NCBI RefSeq assembly: GCF_026015965.1
Contig: NZ_CP110383.1
Coordinates: 2,575,814-2,613,980, forward strand
Source: Selenomonas sputigena
GTDB taxonomy: Bacteria > Bacillota > Negativicutes > Selenomonadales > Selenomonadaceae
DNA length: 38,167 nucleotides
Direction: 5' to 3'
Every line of letters begins with the position of its first letter. Position 1 is the first letter of the stretch. Shown here one piece after another: positions 7,158 through 14,577 of the stretch. The position numbers were made by a program, and so were the translations under genes. Below the pieces are notes generated by a model. It was not told where the DNA came from. It ran no database searches and saw only the letters and a list, made by a program, of their open reading frames with translations.

Positions 7158-8897
7158 ATGCTCCAAGCACTGGTTGAAAGATATGAGACGGAGTGCAAAG
7201 AGGGACGGTTGCCCAGAGATGGTTGGGAGAAGCGTAATGTTTCCTTTGCGCTCTTGCTTTCCAAAGAAGGAGAATTGCTTCAAGTATTGCCGCTCATCCA
7301 GAAGGTTTTGCGCGGCAAGAAGGAAGTGGATCGACCGCAGGAACTTATTGTTCCGGCAGGAGAAACGAGGACGGTTGGCATAGCCCCGTTTTTCCTTTGT
7401 GATAATTCGTCGTATTTTTTAGGCGCCGATATGAAAGGAAAGCCCAAGCGTACAGCAGAATGTTTTGCGGCTGCGAAGGCCCTGCACGAGGAGATCCTGG
7501 ATGGTGCGGGGTCGGACGCTGCTCGCGCTGTCATCGCTTTTTTCGGGCACTGGCAGGGCGGTGAATCGATGGTGCGCACGCATCCGGCCCTCGCCCCCTA
7601 TGCCGATGAGATTATTGCCGGGGCGAATCTCGTATTCCGTGTGGCGAGCACCTTCGTGCACGAAGAGCCGGCCGTGCGTGAGGCTTGGGAAACGCATCTC
7701 GATGCGAGCGGCGCTGAGGAAAAACGCCGCTGCCTCGTGACGGGCACATTGGCGCCGATCGCCGTCAAGCATCCGGCGCTCAAAGGAGTCAGCGGCGCCC
7801 AAGCAACGGGAGCCATGCTCGTCTCCTTCAATGCCAATGCCTACGAATCCTACGGTCACGACGGCGAGCAGGGCGGCAATGCTCCCGTGTCGAAGAAGGC
7901 GGCGTTTGCCTACGGCACGGCGCTCAATGCCCTGCTTGCTGATCGCGAGCATACGAAGATCATAGGCGACACGACGATGGTCTATTGGGCCGAGGAGGAG
8001 AGCGAGGCGGCACAAGACTTGCTTTGCGGCATGCTTTTCGGCGATGAAGATAAGATGACCGATGATCTGCTGGATTCCGTGCTGAAAAAGGTGCAGGCAG
8101 GGGCGGCTATCGACTACGAGGGCGTGGCAATCTCCTATGCCAATCCTTTTTATATCCTGGGTCTGGCGCCCAATGCGGCGCGGCTTTCCGTACGCTTCTT
8201 CCTGCAAGGATCTTTCGGAGATTTCTTGAGGAATCTCGCCCTGCACATGGAGCAGATGAAGATTGTCCGCCCGAGCTGGGAGACGCGCGGCAATGTGCCA
8301 TTGTGGGAGCTCCTGCGCGAAACGGTGAATCCCAACGCCAAGGTGAAGATGGCTTCTCCCATCATGGCAGGAGCTATGCTGCGAGCCGTTTTGACCGGCA
8401 GCAAGTATCCTGTGTCCGTATTCCAAAACATTTTGCTGCGCATTCATGCAGAGCAGGGGGAGCGGAAAATCAATGCAAGGCGCGCCGGCTTTTTGAAAGC
8501 ATATTTGATGCGAAATCGAGGGAGGAAGATCGCTGTGGCATTAGATGAAAACTCGACCGATGTTGCTTATTTGCTCGGACGCTGGTTCGCCGTTTTGGAA
8601 GAGGTGCAGGAGAAGGCGAATCCTGAGATCAAGGCGACGATTCGCGACCGTTTCTTTGATTCTGCCTGTGGAACGCCGGCGCATGTGTTCCCGATGCTGC
8701 AGAAGCTCGCGCTTCATCACTTGAAAAAGTTGGAGACGGTTCCCAGAGTCTATTTGGACAAGAAGCTGTCGGAGATCATGGGAAAGCTGAATGCCAAGGA
8801 TATGCCGCGTCATTTGCCGCTTGAGGAGCAGGGTGTATTCATCCTTGGTTACTATCATCAGAAGCAGAAGCGGTACGAAAAGAAGGAGGAAAAGTAA
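7158..8897 (+). CDS. cas8c: Type I-C Cas8c (Csd1), large Cascade subunit
   Basis: Cas8c recognises the PAM, helps open the DNA duplex and recruits Cas3. The 579-residue length is normal for the Csd1 family. A typical conserved stretch lies near the middle: GAMLVSFNANAYESYGHDGE followed by a Gly-Asn-Ala-Pro segment. The C-terminus is Lys/Glu rich. The ATG follows the cas5 stop with no spacing, and cas7 starts right after its own TAA, so the genes are tightly coupled. Type I-C operons commonly also make a small subunit from an internal start inside cas8c; I have not assigned that start here. Confidence 0.94.
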   Translation: MLQALVERYETECKEGRLPRDGWEKRNVSFALLLSKEGELLQVLPLIQKVLRGKKEVDRPQELIVPAGETRTVGIAPFFLCDNSSYFLGADMKGKPKRTAECFAAAKALHEEILDGAGSDAARAVIAFFGHWQGGESMVRTHPALAPYADEIIAGANLVFRVASTFVHEEPAVREAWETHLDASGAEEKRRCLVTGTLAPIAVKHPALKGVSGAQATGAMLVSFNANAYESYGHDGEQGGNAPVSKKAAFAYGTALNALLADREHTKIIGDTTMVYWAEEESEAAQDLLCGMLFGDEDKMTDDLLDSVLKKVQAGAAIDYEGVAISYANPFYILGLAPNAARLSVRFFLQGSFGDFLRNLALHMEQMKIVRPSWETRGNVPLWELLRETVNPNAKVKMASPIMAGAMLRAVLTGSKYPVSVFQNILLRIHAEQGERKINARRAGFLKAYLMRNRGRKIAVALDENSTDVAYLLGRWFAVLEEVQEKANPEIKATIRDRFFDSACGTPAHVFPMLQKLALHHLKKLETVPRVYLDKKLSEIMGKLNAKDMPRHLPLEEQGVFILGYYHQKQKRYEKKEEK

Positions 8898-9782
8898 ATG
8901 GCGGAAGCAATCAAAAATCGGTATGATTTTGTCATTCTTTTTGATGTCGAAAACGGCAATCCGAACGGCGATCCCGATGCGGGCAACATGCCGCGCGTCG
9001 ATCAAGAGACCGGACACGGACTGGTCACCGACGTTTGCCTCAAGCGGAAGATTCGCAACTACGTGGAAACGGCGCAGGAAGGGAAGCCGGGCTATCGCAT
9101 TTACATCAAGGAAAACGTGCCGCTCGCTCAAAGCGACCAAGAGGCCTGTGACCACCTCGGCATCAAGGACATCAAGAAGGTCAAGGCCTCAGATCCTGCG
9201 ATTGACGGCAAGATTCGCGACTTCATGTGCAGCAATTTCTTCGATATCCGCACCTTCGGCGCCGTCATGACGACCTTCGTGCAGGGAGCGCTGAACTGCG
9301 GGCAGGTACGCGGTCCCGTGCAGCTCGGTTTTGCGCGCAGCATCGATCCCATTCTGCCGCAGGAGATTACCATTACGCGCACGGCGATCACGACGATCAA
9401 GGATGCGCAGACGAAGAAGACGGAAATCGGTCGTAAGTTCATCGTACCCTATGCGCTCTACAAGGTCGAAGGCTATGTCTCGGCAAACCTCGCGCGCAAG
9501 ACGACGGGCTTTTCCGAAGAGGACTTGGCGCTCTTGTGGCAGGCGATCCTGCGCATGTTTGAGCTTGACCGCTCGGCGGCGCGCGGCAATATGGCGACGC
9601 GCGAACTCATCGTCTTCCGCCACGAAAGCGAGCTTGGCAATGCGCCGTCCTACAAGCTTTTTGAGCGCATTCATGTCAAAAAGAAGGCGGCGGAGGAGCC
9701 GGCACGCAGCTATCAGGATTATGAGGTCACCGTCGATGAAGCAGATCTGCCGGAAGGTGTGACCTGCACGCGCATGAGCTGA
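8898..9782 (+). CDS. cas7: Type I-C Cas7 (Csd2), crRNA-backbone subunit
   Basis: Cas7 polymerises along the crRNA spacer to form the Cascade backbone. Its thumbs kink the guide every sixth base, which matters for the guide/target pairing described at 6443-6480. The 294-residue protein begins with RYDFVILFDVENGNPNGDPD, the family signature, and contains GFARSIDPILPQEITITR in the middle. The ATG directly follows the cas8c stop with a good Shine-Dalgarno (AAGGAGGAAAAG) overlapping the end of cas8c. Its stop shares a base with the cas4 start. Confidence 0.96.
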   Translation: MAEAIKNRYDFVILFDVENGNPNGDPDAGNMPRVDQETGHGLVTDVCLKRKIRNYVETAQEGKPGYRIYIKENVPLAQSDQEACDHLGIKDIKKVKASDPAIDGKIRDFMCSNFFDIRTFGAVMTTFVQGALNCGQVRGPVQLGFARSIDPILPQEITITRTAITTIKDAQTKKTEIGRKFIVPYALYKVEGYVSANLARKTTGFSEEDLALLWQAILRMFELDRSAARGNMATRELIVFRHESELGNAPSYKLFERIHVKKKAAEEPARSYQDYEVTVDEADLPEGVTCTRMS

Positions 9783-10441
9783 TGGCATATCGCGAAGAGG
9801 AGTGGCTGGATGTCGCCGGCATCCAGCATTTCCTCTTTTGCCGCAGGCAATGGGCGCTCATTCACATCGAGCAGCAATGGCAGGAAAACTTGCGCACAGT
9901 CGAGGGGCAGATTGTCCACGAGAAATGTCATGACGGCAGCCTGCACGAATCGCGCGGGGATTTGCTCGTGGCGCGCGCTCTGCGCATTTCCTCGGCAAAG
10001 CTCGGCGTGAGCGGCGTCTCGGATGTCGTGGAATTTCACAGGGAAAAGACAGGCGCGAGGCTGCACGGGCAGGAAGGATTTTGGCGTCCCGTCCCCGTTG
10101 AATACAAGCGCGGCAAACCGAAAGATGGCGGAGAGGATGTTTCGCAGCTCGTTCTGCAGGCTCTTTGCCTTGAGGAGATGCTTTGCTGTCATATCCCTGT
10201 CGGTTATCTTTTTTATGATGAAATCCATCGGCGGCAGAAGGTGGAAATCACGCAAGATTTGCGAGATTTCGTTCTTCATACGCTCGCTGAAATGCACAAG
10301 GAATATTCCCGCAGGGCGACACCCAAGGTCAAGGTGACGAAAAAATGCCGCAACTGTTCTCTGAAAGACCTGTGTCTGCCGAAGCTGCAAAAAACGGTGG
10401 GCGTTTCCGACTATTATGCAGCTGCCTTGAAGGGGGTGTGA
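9782..10441 (+). CDS. cas4: CRISPR adaptation nuclease Cas4
   Basis: Cas4 is a RecB-type exonuclease with an iron-sulfur cluster that trims prespacers and helps to select those with a correct PAM. The 219-residue protein has the four expected cluster cysteines: Cys20 in FLFCRRQW and the C-terminal trio Cys189, Cys192 and Cys198 in CRNCSLKDLC. The nuclease motif VEYKRGKPK supplies the catalytic Glu and Lys. Its ATG overlaps the cas7 stop by one base. Cas4 with Cas1 and Cas2 completes the adaptation module, so the locus should be able to gain new spacers if expressed. Confidence 0.94.
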   Translation: MAYREEEWLDVAGIQHFLFCRRQWALIHIEQQWQENLRTVEGQIVHEKCHDGSLHESRGDLLVARALRISSAKLGVSGVSDVVEFHREKTGARLHGQEGFWRPVPVEYKRGKPKDGGEDVSQLVLQALCLEEMLCCHIPVGYLFYDEIHRRQKVEITQDLRDFVLHTLAEMHKEYSRRATPKVKVTKKCRNCSLKDLCLPKLQKTVGVSDYYAAALKGV

Positions 10442-10444
10442 GCT

Positions 10445-11476
10445 ATGCGTCATATGCTCAATACCCTGTTCATTTTGACCGAAGATGCGTATGTGGCTTT
10501 GGAAAATGAGAATGTCGTCGTACTGCAGGAAGAAAAAGTGCTGGGGCGGATTCCGCTGCTCACTTTGGAAAATATCCTTTGCTTTACTTATAAGGGCGCG
10601 AGTCCTGCCTTGATGGGCGCGTGCGCCCAAGCGAAAATCGGGCTTTGCTTTTTTAGTCCGCGCGGGCGATTTCTTGCCCGCTCTTGTGGGGATGTGCGAG
10701 GCAATGTGCTCCTGCGCAAGGAGCAGTATCGCCGCTCGGAAGATGATGCGGAGAGTGCTAAACTCGCGGCGGATTTCCTTTTCGGAAAAATCTTCAACAC
10801 GCGTACCCTTGTCGAAAGGATGAAGCGCGACCATCCGCTGAGCTTGGATCTGACGGCGCTTGCGCAAGTGAGCGCGGAACTCAAAAGCAGCCTGCAGAGC
10901 TTGCATCGAGTGCAGTCGCTTGATGAAATGCGCGGTATTGAAGGAAATGCCGCACATCTGTACTTCTCGTTGTTCAATCAATTCATTTTGCAGAACAAGG
11001 ACGCATTTTCCCTGGAAGGCCGCCTCAAACGTCCGCCTCTCGATCGCGTCAATGCCATGCTGTCTTTTCTGTATACCGTGCTGGCGCATGACTGTGCCTC
11101 CGCGTTGGAAGGCGTGGGACTTGATGCGTATGTCGGCTTCCTGCACCGCGATCGCCCGGGCAGGGAATCTTTGGCGCTCGATCTCATGGAGGAGCTACGA
11201 AGTCTCTTTGTCGATCGCCTCGTACTCACGCTGATCAACAATCGCATCATCAAGCCGGAGCATTTTGAGAAAAAAGAGAACGGCGCCGTCTGGCTCAATG
11301 ATTCTGGGCGTAAGCTCGTCCTCAAGGAATGGCAGGATAAGAAGCGGGAACAGATCACGCATCCGTTTCTCAAGGAAAAACTCCCTTGGGGCTTGGTTCC
11401 CTATGCCCAATCCCTCCTGCTGGCACGATATTTACGCGGCGACTTGGAGGAATATCCGGCGTTTTTGTGGAAATAA
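10445..11476 (+). CDS. cas1: CRISPR integrase Cas1
   Basis: Cas1 is the metal-dependent integrase that inserts new spacers at the leader end of the array, as a Cas1-Cas2 complex. The 343-residue product begins MRHMLNTLFILTEDAYVALE. Catalytic residues are in place: the Glu in GIEGNAAHLYF, the His in GFLHRDRPGRESL and the acidic residues just after it. The start at 10445 has a GGGGGTG ribosome site; the ATG at 10454 is a possible alternative. It lies three bases after cas4 and ahead of cas2 in normal type I-C order. Confidence 0.96.
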   Translation: MRHMLNTLFILTEDAYVALENENVVVLQEEKVLGRIPLLTLENILCFTYKGASPALMGACAQAKIGLCFFSPRGRFLARSCGDVRGNVLLRKEQYRRSEDDAESAKLAADFLFGKIFNTRTLVERMKRDHPLSLDLTALAQVSAELKSSLQSLHRVQSLDEMRGIEGNAAHLYFSLFNQFILQNKDAFSLEGRLKRPPLDRVNAMLSFLYTVLAHDCASALEGVGLDAYVGFLHRDRPGRESLALDLMEELRSLFVDRLVLTLINNRIIKPEHFEKKENGAVWLNDSGRKLVLKEWQDKKREQITHPFLKEKLPWGLVPYAQSLLLARYLRGDLEEYPAFLWK

Positions 11477-11503
11477 GCAGGAAAGATGGAGGGGGCGGTG
11501 GAA

Positions 11504-11794
11504 ATGTTGATTCTCGTGACATACGATGTCAATACGGAAACACCTGCCGGCCGCACACGCTTGAGAAAAGTGGCGAAATGCTGCGTGCGCCACGGACAGC
11601 GCGTGCAGAACTCCGTGTTTGAATGCGTTCTCGATGAAGCGCAATTTTGCGCCCTGCGGCATGAATTGACTACTTTGATCGACCAAGAAAAGGACAGCCT
11701 GCGTTTCTATAATTTGGGCAATAAATACGCAGGAAAAACGCAGCACGTTGGTGCAAAACCAAGTTATGAGGCTGAAGGAACACTGATGCTGTAG
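11504..11794 (+). CDS. cas2: CRISPR adaptation protein Cas2
   Basis: Cas2 forms the central dimer of the spacer-integration complex. The 96-residue protein starts MLILVTYDVNTETPAGRTRL and contains RVQNSVFECVLD and HVGAKP, all typical of subtype I-C Cas2. The upstream GAGGGGGCGG favours the ATG at 11504; six extra in-frame residues from 11486 are not conserved in style. It is the last cas gene, followed by the leader and the array. Confidence 0.95.
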   Translation: MLILVTYDVNTETPAGRTRLRKVAKCCVRHGQRVQNSVFECVLDEAQFCALRHELTTLIDQEKDSLRFYNLGNKYAGKTQHVGAKPSYEAEGTLML

Positions 11795-11953
11795 TAGGCA
11801 TCTCCTTCGCGAGAATGGCCGCAAAATCTCTGTGCGAACCCGTATCACACAGAGGACTTTGCGACGAAAAATGCCTGTAACAGCACGGCCAAAAATGAGG
11901 TTCGCGAAAAATATAGCGCGACCGCTGTAATTAAGCCCGTGTAAACAGGCACA
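11795..11953 (+). promoter_or_regulatory. CRISPR leader
   Basis: A 159-bp non-coding stretch between cas2 and the first intact repeat, the usual place of the leader. It holds an inverted repeat, CTCTGTG/CACAGAG, near 11827-11853 and an AT-rich tract (GAAAAATATAG) about 50 bases before repeat 1. It should contain the array promoter and the integration signals, but I cannot assign a clear -35/-10 pair. The degenerate repeat at the far end of the array supports this orientation. Confidence 0.65.
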
Positions 11954-12568
11954 GTCGCGCCCCACGCGGGCGCGTGGATTGAAATCGAAAGATAAACCGA
12001 CAATCTTGATCGGTGCCTTGTCGCGCCCCACGCGTGGGGCGCGACGTGGCGCCCTTTTTGTATGCAGAGGCGAGGCACATATTTCAATCCACGCGCCCGC
12101 GGGCGCGTGGATTGAAATATCAATTAAGAGCTGTATGCTTTTATCTAATTCCGTCGCGCCCCACGCGGGCGCGTGGATTGAAATGAGGATTCATGTGAAA
12201 CATTTTCGGCTTGCTGCTCGTCGCGCCCCACGCGGGCGCGTGGATTGAAATGTCGCGGGCTACGATCTCAAGAACAGCCTCCGCAGTCGCGCCCACGCGG
12301 GCGCGTGGATTGAAATCTTATGACGACGCTGGGCGCGAAGGGGCTCGCAGTCGCGCCCACGCGGGCGCGTGGATTGAAATGGGTCGAGCACGTTGATGAA
12401 GATGATCGGCTTGAGTCGCGCCCCCATGCGGGGCGCGTGGATTGAAATACGTTGGAGAATTACGTCAAGCAAGGCACGATGAGTCGCGCCCCACGCGGGC
12501 GCGCGGATTGCAATCTGAAATACACCGACAAGAAGAACCTCCGCACATGTCGCTCCCCACGCGGGCGT
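11954..12568 (+). CRISPR. Type I-C CRISPR array, ten repeats and nine spacers
   Basis: The consensus repeat is 32 nt, starting GTCGCGCCCC and ending GGATTGAAAT, with a CGCGCCC/GGGCGCG stem. Repeats start at 11954, 12020, (12101, right half only), 12153, 12220, 12286, 12350, 12415, 12483 and 12549. Spacers are 33-35 nt. Repeats 2 and 3 are scrambled by an inversion around the second spacer. Repeats 6 and 7 lack one C. Repeat 8 is 34 nt with one extra C and one extra G in its arms. Repeat 9 has two changes in the handle region (GCGCGGATTGCAAT), and repeat 10 is truncated after ACGCGGGCG. Decay at this end marks it as leader-distal, so the leader is on the cas2 side. Confidence 0.97.
12031..12104 (-). 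repeat. Inverted spacer with flanking half-repeats inside the array
   Basis: The second repeat runs forward to ACGCG near 12034 and then continues as the reverse complement of its own 5' half, giving a perfect 26-bp palindrome at 12020-12045. A 35-nt spacer follows (12046-12080). Then comes the reverse complement of a repeat 3' half (ATTTCAATCCACGCGCCC), joined to a forward 3' half at 12101: a perfect 38-bp palindrome at 12081-12118. A single inversion between the cores of two neighbouring repeats explains all of this. Exact breakpoints cannot be placed because the cores are self-complementary. Confidence 0.88.
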
Positions 12569-12743
12569 GATACAAAGATAAGTGCGACACTCAAAAACGC
12601 GAGGAATACGGGCTTTGGTAAGCCTCCTGTGAGGCGTGCTTGGTCAAGGATGCGCGACAGAACATTTTGCGCATTGAGTCCTGAAAAATGATTTAAACAA
12701 AACTCTTGGCACACCCAGAACTCGCGAAAAAAGGAGAGGCATC

Positions 12744-12964
12744 ATGGAGCAGCGAATCAAATACAATCCAAAGGATTATGTCGACTATCTGGAAGAAAGC
12801 ATGACGCTTTTCGCCGAAGCGATGCAGGCGGGAGACGTATTCCTTATGGAACACGCACGGCGGCGTATGTACAATGACACGAAACAGGCGCTGAAGGAAT
12901 GCTGTCTCCCAAAGACCGTGATGAGATGTTTTTCTATTATGACGATTTGATTCCGCATGCTTGA
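12744..12964 (+). pseudogene. Small unknown protein, frameshifted paralogue of the gene at 13025
   Basis: The ATG at 12744 has an AAGGAGAGG ribosome site. The first ~52 residues (MEQRIKYNPKDYVDYLEESM onward) align with the neighbour at 13025, sharing K-YNP-DY-D-L and the later alternation ending ALKE/AMKE. After codon ~52 this frame gives an unrelated tail that stops near 12949. The frame starting at ATG 12899 continues the homology instead (MLSPKDRDEMFFYYDDLIPH, stop 12962-12964). One or two bases have therefore been lost or gained near 12897. The 163 bases between the array end and this gene show no feature I can support. I do not recognise the family. Confidence 0.55.
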
Positions 12965-13024
12965 TATTCTATATAGAATGGCATACGAATCACTAGGACA
13001 GTTCGAAGAAACGAGGGATTCATC

Positions 13025-13246
13025 ATGGAAGCAGTCTATAAGTACAACCCGCAAGATTACGAAGATCTTCTTCGCGACTATATGGAAGAATTTTATCGAG
13101 CTTATGAAGAAAAGAATCATCTCCAGATGGTTCTTGCTATGCAGAGGCTTCATTCCGAAACAAAATATGCCATGAAGGAAGGCGATATTTCATCAGGCAC
13201 CCGGGAGGAAATGCTGACATATTTCGGAGGGTTGATTGATGGTTGA
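13025..13246 (+). CDS. Small unknown acidic protein upstream of a HipA-like kinase
   Basis: A 73-residue, mostly helical and charged protein (MEAVYKYNPQDYEDLLRDYM at the N-terminus, ending YFGGLIDG). It is a paralogue of the frameshifted gene at 12744, so a tandem duplication occurred. Its last 8 bases overlap the ATG of the HipA-like kinase gene (13239), and the CGGAGG ribosome site of that kinase lies within it. Such overlap is common between antitoxin-type or regulatory partners and their toxins, so it may be the partner of the kinase. That role is an inference; no DNA-binding motif is obvious and I do not recognise the family. Confidence 0.6.
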   Translation: MEAVYKYNPQDYEDLLRDYMEEFYRAYEEKNHLQMVLAMQRLHSETKYAMKEGDISSGTREEMLTYFGGLIDG

Positions 13247-14169
13247 TCTGACGCATGTGAAGTGGCTGCCGAATCGTTTCGGCGGTTCGGAGAGCAAGTG
13301 GACGATGCAGTACAACGACAAGCTCTATTATGGTGAAGTTTCCCGATCCCAATCGAGCACCGAAACAAACATCGCTGCCATACATCAACAATCATTTCTC
13401 TGAATATATCGGCTGCCATATATTTCAGATGCTGGGGATTCCGGCACAAAACACTTTCTTGAGACGTGCTACGCCGCCGAACAGCGAAAAAGAGAAGCTT
13501 GTTGTGGCGTGCGAGGTCTTTTCTCCGAGCAGCGAAGGTATTCTCATTGAATTCAGCAAGTTCTTTTTACATGAGACGGACAGCCAGAAACGGAGCAAGA
13601 CTACGATTGACGATGTTATGTATATCATCGATACCGATGTGACGATAAAGAACAAGATGTTCTTGAAAAAGTTTTTCTGGGAAATGTTTGTAGTGGATGC
13701 TGCTATTGGCAATACGGATCGTCATTTGGATAATTGGGGCGTGATGGCATCGTCTGATGGCAAAATATCTCCCGCGCCTGTATATGATTGCGGTTCAGCG
13801 CTTTCTCCGCTAGTGTCTGACAGGGAAAAAGAGGAACTCTTGGAAGATGATATAAGCTTCAAAAATACAGAGTATAGCTTGTGTTCTGTCTATCGTCATC
13901 AAGGAAAGCGAATCTTCTACCATGAAATCTTGAAAGCGCCTCCGGCTGACCTGCATCGGTCGATTTTGGAGATTGTCCCAAGAATCAAGCTCGCGGTACC
14001 GCGCATCGACGTGCTGATTGATGCGACGGAGGGAATGACCGACATTTCCAAAACCTACATGAAGAAATCCCTCGCCATGCGCCTGAATCAGATGCTGCTT
14101 CCAGCATTGAAGAAAGCGCAGGAGCGTCAGGCTCGCGAGGATGGGGAAAGCCGCGGCTTCAGCCGCTGA
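13239..14169 (+). pseudogene. HipA-like (CtkA-type) kinase, interrupted by one frameshift
   Basis: HipA-type proteins are Ser/Thr kinases of toxin modules. The gene begins at ATG 13239 (MVDLTHVKWLPNRFGGSESK), but after NDKLY one extra T near 13328 (TATTATGG instead of TATATGG) shifts the frame, and the first frame stops near 13401. The kinase continues from ATG 13330 (MVKFPDPNRAPKQTSLPYIN), which carries the presumed ATP-binding Lys. The catalytic segment GNTDRHLDNWG and the metal-binding segment VYDCGSAL are intact, ending 14169. So it is either a one-base pseudogene, a sequencing error or a shortened kinase starting at 13330. The catalytic core could still be made from 13330 as 279 residues. 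Confidence 0.75.
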
Positions 14170-14191
14170 CACAAATGGCGAGAGCAGTCCG

Positions 14192-14470
14192 ATGAGCAGC
14201 ATATACACATACAACGACTATCTGCGCGATCTCTTGAAGGATGCGCCCTGCATCCTCGCATACGATACGGCTGCGGATTATATGGGGCTATGGAGCGGCA
14301 GCATGAATCCGCTTACGGCGAAGATTTATGTCTGCAAGCCTCCGCACATCGAAGGAACGACGGAATATCTGATTCCTTCCTTTGAAACTGTGGAACATGA
14401 GAATCGCCTCGCTGTCGAGAAGGCGAAAAAAATCGCCGCGGAGCTTGAAACTCTGCGGCAGGGATTCTAG
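14192..14470 (+). CDS. Short unknown protein downstream of the HipA-like gene
   Basis: A 92-residue product starting MSSIYTYNDYLRDLLKDAPC and ending in a charged helix. The frame is open upstream to 14141, overlapping the kinase gene, but the ATG at 14192 starts the protein-like part. The pattern of an N-terminal helical segment, then YDTAADYMGLWSGS and a strand IYVCKP, recalls the N-terminal part of AbiEi-like antitoxins, with low confidence. It may be a fragment: the expected C-terminal domain is missing. Together with the neighbouring genes it suggests a remnant of toxin-antitoxin material next to the CRISPR array. Confidence 0.5.
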   Translation: MSSIYTYNDYLRDLLKDAPCILAYDTAADYMGLWSGSMNPLTAKIYVCKPPHIEGTTEYLIPSFETVEHENRLAVEKAKKIAAELETLRQGF

Positions 14471-14577
14471 GAGATGTGCGGCGAAGCCGACAAGATGAAC
14501 GTTCAATTTTGCAGGGGAGTGCCGAAGAAGCACGGATAAAGATTCAGCGGATGGAGAAAGGCAAACCGTATCTGCGG

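Noticed and set aside
9719-11146. A 475-residue minus-strand frame across cas4 and cas1
   Set aside because: Antisense to two well-supported cas genes and without domain features.
11845-12691. Several short frames through the CRISPR array
   Set aside because: They translate the repeats (runs such as APHAGAWIE) and have no ribosome sites; they are products of the repeat sequence.
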